Shown here: positions 49,219-60,778 of the stretch, piece after piece
How the letters are laid out: every line of letters starts with the position of its first letter
Position numbering within the stretch: position 1 is the stretch's first letter
NCBI RefSeq assembly: GCF_902686445.1
Contig: NC_062226.1
Coordinates: 12,186,001-12,250,000 of the forward strand
Origin: Sciurus carolinensis
Lineage: Eukaryota > Chordata > Mammalia > Rodentia > Sciuridae
Direction: 5' to 3'
DNA length: 64,000 nt
Notes under the pieces: generated by a model
Seen by the model: only the letters and a program-made list of their open reading frames with translations
The model's database searches: none
What the model was told of the DNA's origin: nothing
Program-made: the position numbers and the translations under genes

Positions 49219-50690
49219 TTCTGCCCCTAGCCCCCAAAATCTCATTCCCATCTCTCAATGTAAAATACTTTTAATTTCCAAGAGTCTCCATAGTCTCAAC
49301 ACTTCTGAAATTATCCAAAAATCTGAGTCCAAAGTCTCTTCTGAAACTCAAGGCATGAGCCCCTGTAAAAATCAAAAGCAAATTACATATATCCAATATA
49401 TAAAAGAACAGAATAAGAAATCACAATCCAAAATGAAGAACTAGGGGCATAGAAAGAAGGAATGGAACTAGAACTAGACAAAATCCAGCTGGGAAAACAA
49501 GTTCTATAACTCTGTGTCCAGTCAGCCTCTGGGGACATGGCCTTGTGATGTCCTCTCCAAAGGGCTTGTGCAACTCTGCCCCTATAGTTCTGCTGGTTGC
49601 AGTCCGCATGGCCTCCCTGTCGGCTTGTCTGCGCTCAATTCCTGCAGCTTTTCTTGCTGGATGGTCCACATTACTTGCATTTCTTAATCTCAGGGCAGCT
49701 TCAGCATCCTTCCTATATCTCCATGTATCGCGGTCTTTGGGTCTGCCCACAGATACTCCAATCCTGCTGCACTTTGCCTGGATTCCCAGGTTTTCCATTG
49801 AAATCTTGGTGGAAGCCTCCATGAACTCATAACTCCAACATCCTACAATCCTGCAGAACCAGTACTATGTGGTTGACACCAAGATATGCTACATCTCAAG
49901 AAGTAACTAAGCATCTAGGGAACAAGGCTTCAGTAGCCTATGACTGCCTGAGCATCTGATCAGTGTAAAACAACTTCATAGCCACGCCTCCTTTGCAAGA
50001 AGATCACTCCACTGGTCTCTGTTCAAATGAATTTTTACTTTTATACGCTGGAGCTTGAGATGGTTGTGGTCTTGCCAATTCCTGAGGCACTTCAATCTAT
50101 CTTTATTCTTGGTGAAGTGTTAATATTTCTTTATTGCCTATAATATCCTTAACAACCACACTTTCCTTAGCCTCAGTTTTACCTGCAGTTTTCTGCCCAA
50201 AATGCAATTTTTTCAAATCTCTCTGCTTTGCTTTTTGCTCCTGATTATCAAAATAAACTCAGTTAACTGCTACCAGTAATCTACAGGCCACTTCTTGAAT
50301 ACTATACTGCTGAGAAATTTCTTCCACCAAATTAAGAAGTCCATCACATTTAAAATCAATCTTTCAGAAAATCTCAGGACATGGGCAAAATGGAGACAAC
50401 TTCTTAGTCAGAACATAACACAAATGCTTTTAGTCCAATTTCCAGTAGAGTTTTCTTCCTCTTCTGAAACTTTGTGAGCCTAGTCTTTACTGTCCACAGT
50501 CCTGTTGGTATCCTTGTCTTCTGAACTCCCACAAGAATTGCCCATTAAGGTCCAGTGATAACATTCTAAAACTTTTCCAGTATTCATCACTAAATGTTTC
50601 CAAATTCCTCCCATAGTTTCCAAAAATCTCCAAAACCTTCTTAACCATGAAGTCATGTGAGTCACAGATATGACCCCAAATCTCAGTTTT
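49219..50690 (-). mobile_element. MaLR internal region between two LTRs
   Basis: Non-coding internal sequence with MaLR landmarks on the plus strand: 'ttctgcccctagccccc' at the left end and 'ctgctgagaaatttcttcc' near 50,308. Bases 50,190-50,690 match 7,318-7,806. The ORFs at 49,421-49,832 are on both strands, show no domain and are incidental. Confidence 0.7.
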
Positions 50691-50896
50691 AGTCATCTGT
50701 TTCACCACCGTGACCAAAAGATCTGATAAGAACAAATTTAGAGGAGGAAAAGTTTATTTGGAGCTCACAGTTTCAGAGGTCTCAGTCCATAAACAGCCAG
50801 TTTCATTTGCTCTGGTCCCAAGGTGTGGCAGAACATCATGGCAGAAGTGTGCTGGTGGTAAATAGGTCAGGACATGGCACCAGGAAGCAGAGGGAG
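50691..50896 (-). mobile_element. MaLR LTR, left part (split by ERV)
   Basis: Counterpart of 7,807-8,015. It continues after the retrovirus at 56,832-57,075. The last five bases before the retrovirus, gggag, recur right after it. Confidence 0.8.
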
Positions 50897-51304
50897 TGTT
50901 GAGGGCTGACTTGGACAAGATGGTGCCTGGCAGTGAGCTAAAGGGAGCTAGCTGCAAAAATGAGGTAGTACCTAAAAAGGCTATTTGCTGTTACTAGTTC
51001 CTTGGAGACTTATGACGTGTTAATGCCAGGCTCAGGGATTGGCTATCTAAAATCATGCTGCTCATGAACAGCTCGTGATTTATATAGTGTTATGCTGGCA
51101 TTCCCCTACATGCTCTCCTGCGTAAGAGAAAACTTTGCTATAATTGGCTGATAAGCTAGGAGTGAGGGAGAGGGGAGGAGAGGCAGGGAGTGAGAAGGAG
51201 AAAAGAAGGGAGGAGACAGAGAAACAGGGAGGACGCAATAAATCTCATCAAACTAAAGATTAGTGGTGTCTCCTTTCTCAGCACCAGTTCCGCTGGATGG
51301 AACA
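50897..51304 (+). mobile_element. ERV 5' LTR
   Basis: 408 bases from TGTTGAGG to GGAACA. A TATA-like tttatata lies at 51,079-51,086, and a poly(A) signal AATAAA at 51,237-51,242. By eye about 25 substitutions separate it from the 3' LTR, roughly 6 percent, so the insertion is not recent. Confidence 0.93.
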
Positions 51305-51306
51305 AG

Positions 51307-51324
51307 TGGTGGCCCGTATGGGGA
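51307..51324 (+). other. Primer binding site, tRNA-Ile type
   Basis: TGGTGGCCCGTATGGGGA, two bases after the LTR end. It is complementary to the 3' end of mammalian tRNA-Ile (AAU) as I remember it, with one mismatch (T for C at the twelfth-thirteenth base region). Some human HERV-K (HML-5) elements are also described as using tRNA-Ile. Confidence 0.75.
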
Positions 51325-51349
51325 ACTTCTTTCTCCTTCTGCGTCCTCC

Positions 51350-51358
51350 CAGGTAAGT
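51350..51358 (+). other. Candidate major splice donor of the ERV
   Basis: CAG followed by GTAAGT, a perfect 5' splice-site consensus, in the leader between primer site and gag, where retroviruses place the donor for env mRNA. Confidence 0.65.
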
Positions 51359-51575
51359 AACTTAAGGTAAGCTACAGGAAAACTAAGTAACTTAAGGTAA
51401 GCTACAGGAAAACTGTAGGATAACCTCCCAGGAATCTCTGGCCAGAGTGTATAAGAGGGAGGTCACATAACCCCAGTAAAGGGAGACCACATAACCCCAG
51501 TAAAGGGAGACCACATAACCCTGGTAAAGGGAGGTCTCATAACCCCAGTAAAGGAGGTCACATAACTCCAGAATG
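51355..51575 (+). repeat. Tandem repeats in ERV leader
   Basis: Two arrays. A 30-base unit is repeated twice at 51,355-51,414. A 24-base unit (gggaggtcacataacccc then agtaaa) is repeated at 51,457, 51,481, 51,505 and 51,529 with a fifth, partial unit from 51,553 that reaches the gag start codon at 51,573. Confidence 0.92.
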
Positions 51576-52300
51576 GGGTCACAAGTGTCAAAAAATCAAA
51601 TGATAAGAATCATACAAGATGTACTTAAAGCTAATGGGACTACCATAAAATGATCTACTGTAACAGCATATGTAACCACACTGGCCAAGGTTAGTCCTTG
51701 GTTTTTGGACGAGGGAGTCCTAAATATTTCACAATGGGAACATCATAAATAGGATCTCATCAAAGCAGAAAAGCAATCCCGTAACCTAGAGATACATTTC
51801 CCATGTGGCAGCTCATTAAGGAATGTCTAACATCTGAGAAAGGCAGAATAAAAACTTTAGTATAAGAAGGAAATATGTGTCTGGAAGAGATAAAGAACAA
51901 CTAAGTGTAACTTCTCATAAAGAGGAAGAAGAGGAGGGGCTTACCAGGGAGGAATTAGAAAGAGCATCAGGGACACGGTCACCCCCACCAATTATGTCAG
52001 GAAGGAACACCAAACCCTTCCTGGAGGCAGCAGCCTGCCCCCTATATCCCCCAAGGTACCCCTGGGAGAAGTTAGCTCGTGCTATAAATCAGATGGGTTT
52101 TTCACCGTGGGGAGAAGAAATACCCATTAAGGAAACCTTAGTAGTCCCACAATTCTTCCCTGTACTAGAGAACCAAAATAGACAAAGATTCCACCAATCT
52201 CTAGATTTCAAAACAGTAAAAAATTTTAAGGAAGCAATAGCTACGTATGGTCCACAGGCTCCATTTACAATTAGTATGTTGGAATTCCGTATTGGAACTA
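51573..52300 (+). pseudogene. ERV gag remnant
   Basis: Matrix start MGSQVSKNQ, with Gly2 as potential myristoylation site, at 51,573; the frame stops at 51,651. A second open piece (51,877-52,389) covers a Pro-rich linker and the N-terminal capsid, recognisable by the motif 'VKNFKEAIATYGPQAPFT'. Capsid-like sequence ends near 52,285, after which the sequence belongs to the protease region. The rest of capsid and nucleocapsid is deleted. Confidence 0.8.
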
Positions 52301-52420
52301 AATCTAGTGCCAGAGATTGGAAAAGGACTAGGCAAAAATTTACAAGGTGTTACCTGTCCCATTCAAGCCGAAGGACAAACAGGGACTAAGAGGCTGGGTT
52401 TTTCGGAGGGGCCACTGAAC
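52301..52420 (+). pseudogene. ERV protease C-terminal remnant (G-patch)
   Basis: In one frame the sequence reads 'GKGLGKNLQG' and then 'LGFSEGPL', matching the G-patch that ends betaretroviral protease. The aspartic protease catalytic part is missing, removed by the deletion that ends in capsid. Confidence 0.65.
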
Positions 52421-52485
52421 CATTAAAGATAACATGGAAATCAAATAATCCTTTCTGGGTCCCCCAGTGGCCCCTTTCTAAAGAA

Positions 52486-54100
52486 AAATAGAGACAGCCC
52501 AGGAAATAGTTAGTCAACAACTAAAGGAAAACCATATCATTCCTTCCACTTCCCCTTGGAATACACCCATTTTTGTCATAAAAAAGAAGTCTGGGAAATG
52601 GCGACTCTTGCAAGATCTGAGAGCCATAAATTCCAGTGTGCAGATTATGAGCTGTGCAACTGGGTCTCCCCTCATTAGCCACTATTCCAAAACATTATCA
52701 TATCATCTCTATAGACATAAAAGATTGTTTCTTTTCCATTCCTGTTCATTCCAAGGATAGCCCTCGATTTGCCTTTTCCGATCCTTCTTTAAATAATGAA
52801 GGGCCTAATACTAGATACCAATGGGTAGTCCTTCCCCAGAGAATGGCAAACAGTCCCACTATGTGTAAAATACATGTTGGCAAGGCTATCACAGATTAGA
52901 CAAAATTATAAAGAACTTTATTGTCTCCATTATATGGATGATATTCTTTTGGCTTATAGAGAGCAGGAGACTTTATTAAGGGTATTTGACAATATTATTG
53001 AAACCCTAGGAAAATGGGGATTACATGTGGCCCCAGAAAATGTGCAAACCCGCAGCCCTATTACCTTTCTAGGACATCAAATATTAGATACCTGTGTTAG
53101 GCCACAAAAAATTCAATTAGCCATGGAAAAGCTTAAGACTCTAAATGATTTCCAAAAATTATTAGGTGATATAAATTGGATAAGGCCAAATTTGGGAATC
53201 ACCACTGGTCAACTTAAGCCTTTGTTTGATATTCTCCAAGGAGATTCAGACCCTACATCCCCCAGAAATTTAACTCCTGAAGGTAGAAAATCCCTAAAGT
53301 TAGTAGAACAAGCTTTAAACAATGCTCATAGTGATAGAGTTGATCTATCCTTGCCTTTTAGTCTTATAGTATTAGATTCTGAATATACTCCTACAGGTCT
53401 ATTGTGGCAGACTGGACTCCTGATATGGATCCATTTGCCAGTGTCCCCAAAAATGTTGTTTCCCCTGTATCCTGTGATGGTGGCAAATCTAGATGCATTA
53501 GGACTTAAGACAGCCCTTCGAGTTTTTGGAGTTCATCCTCAGACAGTTATTGTCCTGTACACGGCAAAACAGATTGAAATACTAGTTAATAATAATGAAG
53601 ATTGGGCAATTGTCTATTGTTCCACAATGGCCACATTTGATGATCACTTGCCAAGTTCACCTATTGTCAGCTTCTTCAAAAGACATCCTATTATTTTCCC
53701 TCAGGTTGTTAAGGCTCAACCTATCCCAGCAGCAAAAACAATCTTTACAGATGACTCCTCCTCCGGTACAGCTACAATAGTTTCTGATAAAGTACAGACT
53801 ATTATTACTTCTCATAAGTCTGCTCAAAAAACTGAACTAGAAGCAATAGTAACTGCCTTACAAACATTTCCTGAGGAACCTTTAAATATTTATACTGACA
53901 GTCTCTATATTGCTCAGCTTGTGCCACAGCTTGAGACAGCTGGACCCATTAGTCCTCAATCTACCTTACAACAATTCTTTTATCAAGTACAAACCTTTAT
54001 ATATAGGCCATATCAGAGCACATTCAGGCTTACATGGGCCTTTAGCTCAAGGAAATTCTACTGCAGACTCAGCTACTTGAGATCCTCATGTGTTTAATAT
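52486..54100 (+). pseudogene. ERV reverse transcriptase-RNase H remnant
   Basis: RT begins near 52,486; motifs '[20 protein letters not shown]', '[15 protein letters not shown]' (first catalytic Asp), LPQRM in place of the usual LPQGM, and 'LHYMDDILLA' with the YMDD active site (52,930-52,960). Frameshifts lie near 52,650 and 52,880. RNase H is recognisable by 'IFTDDSSSG' (about 53,737), 'TELEAIV' and 'IYTDSLY'; a further frameshift near 54,000 removes its end. Open piece: 52,874-54,097. RT would copy genomic RNA into DNA in an intact virus. Confidence 0.88.
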
Positions 54101-54965
54101 TGTACAACAAGCAATTAATTTCCATAAAGATTTTCATGTCAATGCTACTACTCTCAAAATAAAATATAACATTACAAAAGAACAAGCCAGAAATATAGTA
54201 AAATAGTGTCCTGCCTGTGCACCTCATTTATCTGTTCCTCATTTTGGAGTCAATCCTAGAGGACTCCTTCCAAACCATCTATGGCAAATGGATGCCACCC
54301 ATATCCCTGAATTTGGTACTTTAAGATCTGTACATGTAACTGTAGATACCTACTCAGGATATATATTTGCTACCTCCCATACAGGGGAAAAAACAAAAGA
54401 TGTAATCAGTCATTGCCTTCAAACCTTTGCTACTATGGGAAGGCAAAAATCATTTAAAACAGATAATGGTCCTGTGTATACCTCTTCTTCATTTCAACAG
54501 TTTTGTTCGAAGTTTAATATCTATCATTCTACAGGATTGCCTTACAATCCACAAGGACAAGCTATCATGGAAAGGGCTAATCAAACATTAAAAGTCTGCT
54601 TAACTAAACAAAAAGGGGGAATAGGGGCATTAGCCCCTCCCAAGAACATACTTAACCTTGCTTTATTCACCCTCAATTTTTTAAATTTGGGTGCTATGGG
54701 CTGTACTGCAGCTGATAGACATTTTAGGGGAAAGTCTGGTGGCCATCCACAAGCAATGTGGAAAGACATCTTGACTGGGTCCTGGAAAGGATCTGACCCA
54801 GTATCAATTCAGGGGCAAGGATCTGTTTGTGTTTTTCCTCAGGACCAACAACAACCTATCTGGGTCCCGGAGCGCTTGGTAAGAACTATCCATAAGAAAG
54901 AAAATGGCACCAAAACACAAAATGATGGTGATGGTGGTAAGCCTACTGTTGTTAGCTCTTCCTAA
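54101..54965 (+). pseudogene. ERV integrase, catalytic core open
   Basis: The N-terminal zinc-binding region (HKDFH and CPAC, about 54,120-54,220) has an in-frame TAG just before the CPAC. Downstream the frame is open from 54,288 to 54,965: the catalytic core shows Asp at codon 2, TDNGP Asp at codon 59 and Glu at codon 95 of this piece, i.e. the DD35E spacing. A C-terminal part resembling 'GSVCVF...PIWVPERLVR' follows. The reading frame overlaps the env start. The upstream stop and lack of an intact pol mean no complete enzyme is made. Confidence 0.88.
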
Positions 54966-56255
54966 AACTTTTGGGGATATATTCTAGGGACTGCTATCCA
55001 CATGGCCTATTCCCTTGCCTATCACTCATGATGCACAAGTTTTCCCTCAATTATTTCCTAGTACAGAACTTCTAAGTATCCCTTACCTACCAGCTGATTC
55101 CACTGGAAAGCCACTTAATACTAGTCTAAACTTCAAGTTAAGAGGTAGCCTTTGCTTCCTCTGGTTTGCTCAGAAACCGTCATGATACAGGGAGGCAATC
55201 TCTCTCTCATTCAACTAAGGTGCAGTCAAAAGCAAGCCTATATAGAGGGAAGTAATACACCTGTTTATGGTTATACAGGGTGCGAGGCCAATTTCACTTC
55301 CTTTAATCAATCTTCCCCCCTACTTCCGTATGTGTCATGTCTCCATTTCTGTTCATTCTGTCTAACAGTTCTAAGTTTAATATTAACATTACTAATAACA
55401 ATGATAATGATACTGAGGTCCTTAACTGCACTAACCAAGAGTGTTATGTATGTTGGAATGCTTCATTATTTCCTCTGGCTGTGATTGCCAGGATTCCTAA
55501 ATTTATTCCAGTGCCAGTGGCCTTAAATCATAGTGAGTGGAATTTCCTACCCATGAGAGCCAAAAGAGATTTTGGTATCTCAGCCATTATAGCCATTGCT
55601 GTTGCTGTGGTGGCTGCTGTGGCTGCTGCCACTGCTGCTGGACTTGCCCTAGGAACTGCTATTCCTACTGCTCACGCCCCCAAAAACCTGTCACGAGCCA
55701 CTGACGAAGCATTGACAGCCCAGGAAAACATCAATGCACATCTCTCCATGGGAATCCTGATTCTAAGCCAAAGAGTGGACTTACTACAAGAACAAGTGAA
55801 CACGTTAACTGTTACTGCACAGACGGGCTGTGCTACCGCACAGACGGGCCCAAGCATTATGTGTTACACCTATACCCTATTCTAATATTACTGCTGCTGC
55901 AAATCTGTCCAAACAGCTTGGAAGCTTGCTTAATGGAACATGGACTAAAGAGTTTACTAATTTGACTACCCTATTGAGAAATTCTATATTTGTAATAAAT
56001 AGTACTCAGGTCAAGGTCCCGGGTATGCCAGAAGCCATTAGTTTCTTATAGTCAGCATTACAATTTGGAAAACAATGGATGGGAAGTTTTGCTATGATGG
56101 GATTGTTGTTCTTGCTTTTATTATTGCTGCTCAGATATCTGTTGTCTCTAAGGAGTTATCAAAGACAAAAAGCCTTAGTGGTATGGCAAGCCCTTATGGC
56201 CATGGACCAAGGCTCTGATCCACAGATTTGGCTCTCCCAATTACAGGGCTGGTAG
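54904..56255 (+). pseudogene. ERV env remnant
   Basis: ATG at 54,904, overlapping the integrase end in another frame, is followed by a hydrophobic signal-peptide-like run (VMVVSLLLLALP) and a stop about 27 codons in. The surface subunit is much shortened and broken by frameshifts. A furin-like RAKR at about 55,557-55,568 precedes an Ala/Val/Ile-rich fusion-peptide-like stretch. The ectodomain is interrupted near 55,885, and a hydrophobic membrane-spanning segment with a short tail ends in TAG at 56,253-56,255. Described as it stands; it encodes no complete protein. Confidence 0.8.
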
Positions 56256-56403
56256 TCAAAGACGGGTAAGCACAGGGTGGACTTTATACCAACCTAAGAC
56301 AGGGATCAAAGCATGCCAACAGCTCTTTGACTCCCAATGACAGGTAAGGATAAAGTCTGACTCTGGCACCTAAGACACGCACAGTCGCTGTCCTTTTCTT
56401 TAA

Positions 56404-56422
56404 ATAAAAATAAAGGGGGAGC
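56404..56422 (+). other. Polypurine tract of the ERV
   Basis: aaaaataaagggggagc directly upstream of the 3' LTR, the usual primer site for plus-strand DNA synthesis. Confidence 0.85.
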
Positions 56423-56831
56423 GGTTGAGGGCTGTCTTGGACAAGATGGTGCCTGGCAGTGAGCCAAAGGGAGCTAGCTGCAAAAATGAGGTAGCACCTA
56501 GAAAGGCTATTTGCTGTTACTAGTTCCTTGGAGACTTATGACGTGTTAATGCCAGGCTCAAGGATTGGCTATCTAAAATCATGCCACACGTGAACAGCTC
56601 GTGATTTATATAGTGTTATGCTGGCATTCCCCTACATGCTCTCCTGCGTGAGAGAAAACTTTGCTATAATTGACTGAAAAGCTAAGAGCGAGAGAGAGAG
56701 GAGGAGAGGCAGGGAGTGAGAAGGAGAAAAGAAGGGAGGAGACAGAGAAACAGGGAGGACGCAATAAAACTCGTCAAACTAAAGATTAGTGGTGTCTCCT
56801 TTCTTCGCGCTGGTTCCAGCTGGACGGAACA
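56423..56831 (+). mobile_element. ERV 3' LTR
   Basis: Matches the 5' LTR over its length; the first base is G instead of T (GGTTGAGG). Differences cluster near position 145 and in the last 45 bases. AATAAA is retained at the equivalent position. Confidence 0.93.
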
Positions 56832-57075
56832 GGGAGGGAGAGAGAGACACTATCACCATAGACAAAATACAAACCCTGAAGGCATGGACCCTGGGGACCT
56901 ACCTCCTTCATCCACACCCTACCTGCCTACATTACCACCTAGTTATTCCCTAACAGGGGATTGATATACTTACTAGGTTAAGACACTCATAATCCAATTA
57001 CTTCATCTCTAAACTTTCGTGCATGGTCTCCACATGAGCTTTCATGGGGGGACACCTAATATCTAAACCCTAACA
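56832..57075 (-). mobile_element. MaLR LTR, right part (split by ERV)
   Basis: Continues the LTR begun at 50,691 and ends with 'atctaaaccctaaca' at 57,075. Matches 8,016-8,263 in unit A. Confidence 0.8.
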
Positions 57076-58200
57076 AAGAAGAGAAGGAGAGGGAGAAGGT
57101 GAGGGAAAGAGGAGGTACTGGGGACTGAAGTGGAGTGAATTACAATCTATACATGTATAATTTTCTCAAAATGAACCCCACTATTATGTATAACTATAAT
57201 TCACTAATAAAAACATTTGAAAACTTTTACAAAGGATATAAAAAGATAACCACCTGAAGAGGTATTCACATTAGCTATTAGGGAAATGTGAAGTAAAGCC
57301 ATGTGAGATACTATAAAACACCTTTTAGAATGTCCAAAATAAAAAACACTGGCAAAACTTAGGATTGGCAAGGATGTAAACTAACTGAAACTCTCATACT
57401 TTGCTGGTGGAAGTATGAAACAGTAGTTCTACCCTTCTGGAAAGCAGTTTGGGGATTTCTTACAATGTTAAATATATACTTAATATATGATCCCACATTC
57501 TAACTCCTATTAATTTAACCTAAAGAAACAAAAGCTCAGATTCACAAACAAATAAATATATGAATGTTCATAGGAGCATTATTCATAATAACTAAAAATT
57601 GGAAACTGAAATATCCTTCGACTGAGGAGGAGATGAAGGCTGCTATATCCATAAAATGGAATGTGACTCAGAAATAGAAAGGAATGAAGTAATCACACGA
57701 CAAAAAAAAAAAATCCTAAATTCCTATACACTTACTGACTTCACAGTCTACTAATCACACACCAAAAAAGAAATTTTGTTATATGTCAATTTCAAAAATA
57801 AAATCTAAAAATAGAGTACAAATAGCAGTAAATGCTGGAAAGAACATAGGTGGAAAAGGAGCCCTTTTATACTATGCTGGGAATGTAATTAATACAGCCA
57901 CAATGGAAACCGGTATAGCAGTTCCTCAAAACACTAAAAAACAGAACTATCATATGATTCAGCTATACCATTCCTTGGTGTTTATTCAAAATGTTGAAGT
58001 CGGCTATTTTAGAGATGCATGGTTACCCGTGTTTATGATAGCAAATGGCACAATATCCAGGTTTTGGAGGCAGCCTAGGTGTCCATCAACAAATTAATGG
58101 ATAAAGAAAATGTACATATTCAGTCCTTTCAGAAAGTGGATGGAATAGGAGAGAATCATGTACTAGAAAAGATACAGACCAAGACTAGTATGGAATGGTT
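57076..58200 (+). mobile_element. Ancient L1 3' ends, uninterrupted copy
   Basis: Counterpart of 8,264-8,650 plus 14,741-15,480 without the young L1. It shows 'ctttgctggtggaagtatg', 'aactaaaaattggaaactg' and the second L1 end at about 57,780-58,150. Confidence 0.7.
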
Positions 58201-60145
58201 CCTCTCAATTGGAAGTCAGAGGGGTGAAAAAAGGAAAAGGCTGTCATGAAAGTCGAAGGGAGACGGCTAGAGCAGAGCCAGGGGCTCAAGGAGAGGAGGG
58301 GAGAGCAAGCACAGGTGTTTGGAGCAAGTCTTATTAAACTGTGCCATGTGCATGTACAGTTGTGACACAATGAAATCAATTGTTCTGTATGATTAATAAG
58401 CACCAACAGGAATAAGTGGATGTGCTTAAAACATGAAGCACCTTAGATTCAGGCATTGGTAAATTGTGAAAAGCTTTCAACGATGGGAGACATTTGCAAA
58501 ATAAACAACGGACAAAGGATTTGCAGATGGTATGAAGACTGTATACAATGACATAAGTAAGAGAATAAAATCCCAACTTAAAAAAAAAAAAACCACAGGA
58601 AAAAGACATGATTTTGCATTTTACATCATAGCAGTCAGGATAACAATGGTTGTTCTAATGGTCCAGTGTGGGTCTCCCACTGGGTAGAAGACTTTTCCCT
58701 ATATGGTAATTCAGGAGCCAGGCCCAATCCTCTCTGAAAGCAAGAGTGGTCTGCTTCCATCCCAGAGTCAAGGAGATCCACATGCTTTTTAAATCCTAGA
58801 CAAAAAGCACATGTTTTCCTCTACTGGGGACGACATGTCACCTAGAACCACCTGGATCTGAAGAAAATGTAGCAGCTCCCTCCCAGTGACAACCTCACAG
58901 ATCAGGAAGTGTGGGTGCATAGTCAGCCATCTCAGTCACAAATAGCCAGTAACATGTGCTACGATGTTTCATTTCATGAATGATCAAGGAAATAGAGAAT
59001 AAAAGCACAATGGGATGTCATTCCCTGTTCACTGCACTGGCAAAATGTTTCAAACTCTGTCATCACCAAGTGTTGTTTAAGAAGCAAAGGAGAAAAGATA
59101 TTCAAATTACTATAGCTTTCTCCAGAGTGGTCGTAGGTATATGGAAACACTGAGACAAAAATTTCCTTCTAATAATTTTTACCTACCTGCCAATGTTTTC
59201 CCTGGTAACAGCTTGCATTGTTATAATACAGTTGCTAGAGTGGAGCGAATACTGATCCATTATTATTAATGAAAGTCCATAATCCACATTGCAGTTTATG
59301 ATTTGTATTGTACAGTGGTAATTTCTTTGGGTGTGTTGGGTTTTTTATTTGTTTGTAAAAATAGATACTGATATATCAAAGTTACAACACCATCCAGAAT
59401 AACATTTCTGCCCTAAAAGTTCCTTTTGCTCTATTAACCATCCTTCCCTCTCCCACACCCAAAACCCTTAGCAACCACTGATTATTTTATTAGCTCTGTA
59501 TTTTTGCACTTTTGAGGATGTCATATAGTTGGAATCATATAGTCTGTAGCCTTTTTAGACTGACTTCTTAGTGTAACTGTTTTATAGAAGAGTTTAGCAG
59601 TGATAGTGAAATTGGACCTGCATACCCCACAATCCAGCAATAGTTCTTATGAATATATATGGTTTAAAGAACCTCTTGTATACATACATGATGCATGCAC
59701 AAAACTATATCTACCTCCATTGTTTGTGTTTGCAAAATGCTAAACGAAAAAATGGACACTATTAATAGACTAGATAAATGTGCTGTAGTGTTACGGGAGA
59801 ATATAAAAATGTATAGATACATTTGGAAAGACACTAGTAGACAACACAAGCAAAATGTAACAGAATAAATATAGTCATTTCATTTATATGCAATATTCAA
59901 CAGTCAATATTGAAAGATCAAAACAGAAGTGACATGCATTTATGGACTTGTCAAATCACCCCACTATTATGCATAACTATAATGCATTAAAAATATTTAA
60001 TAATTCAAATGAAAAGTAAAGGTTTATTTAAAATAGCAAAGATGCTGGGTATCTCCAAGAGAAAGAAGAAACAATTGAGAAGGACTATAGAAACTTTAGT
60101 AATATTGCTAATTTTCCACTTTTTAAGCTTAGACATTGTTAAATA

Positions 60146-60346
60146 AATTTTTTTTTTGGTACCAGGAATTGAACTCAGAGGTACTAGACCACTGAGCCAG
60201 CCTTATTTAGTATTTTATTTAGAGACAGTGTTTCACCAAGTTTCTTAGCACCTCACTTTTGCTGAGGCTGGATTTGAATTCAGAATCCTCCTGTCTTGGC
60301 CTCCAGAGCTGCTGGGAATACTGGTGTGTGCCACCATGCCCAGCTC
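60146..60346 (-). mobile_element. ID/B1-like composite SINE, unit C
   Basis: Same insertion as 36,500-36,700, with 'ggtaccaggaattgaactcag' and 'gcccagctca' at its ends on the plus strand. Confidence 0.8.
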
Positions 60347-60731
60347 AAAAGAATGTTTCTTTTAATATTGTTATTTAAAATGCATCCATGTCACATATAT
60401 ATGTACACACATATGTATACATACATGCTATGCAATGTTATGTATCCACATAAAGATTTAAACTATATATATAGTTATATGATATATCATATCATATACT
60501 GTTGTCATGTAATTTTAATATTTTTGTAAAGATGAAAATACAATTTTCAGGAAAATGGGAGAAATATACCTAAGGTTTGAAAAGTATCTTTAGAAACTAC
60601 AAGATTCCAAGTAAATATTTTTGTACCATTTGGGACCTACATAACCATTCTGTTTGGATCATTGCCTGTTCTTTTACAAAGTCATCTAATTTGTTATCAG
60701 GCCCAATCATTAAAAGGGAGCACATGAGGAA

Positions 60732-60778
60732 TGTGTGTGGCTGTGTGTGTTTGTGTGTATGTGTGTATGTATGTATGT
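60732..60778. repeat. (TG)n microsatellite, unit C
   Basis: Short, interrupted TG/TA run, equivalent to those at 17,741 and 37,083 but more degenerate. Confidence 0.9.

Larger units (their letters stand above)
50897..56831 (+). mobile_element. Class II (betaretrovirus-like) endogenous retrovirus
   Basis: About 5.9 kb provirus with two LTRs, a tRNA-Ile-type primer binding site, leader, remnants of gag, protease, pol and env in order, and a polypurine tract. Assignment to class II rests on the G-patch remnant at the protease end, the capsid-like motif, the YMDD reverse transcriptase motif and the env transmembrane region. It interrupts a MaLR LTR; flanking gggag is a 5-base target duplication (6 bases if an adjacent A is included). 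Deletions, frameshifts and stops in every gene make it an inert fossil. Confidence 0.93.

Noticed and set aside
49421..49832. ORFs of 95-133 codons on both strands
   Set aside because: They sit inside MaLR internal sequence, which is normally non-coding at this stage, with no domain or paralogue.
51877..56255. A co-opted retroviral gene (for example env-derived)
   Set aside because: No gene of this ERV has an intact full-length frame. The longest open pieces are fragments of reverse transcriptase and integrase, and env is broken by an early stop and frameshifts.
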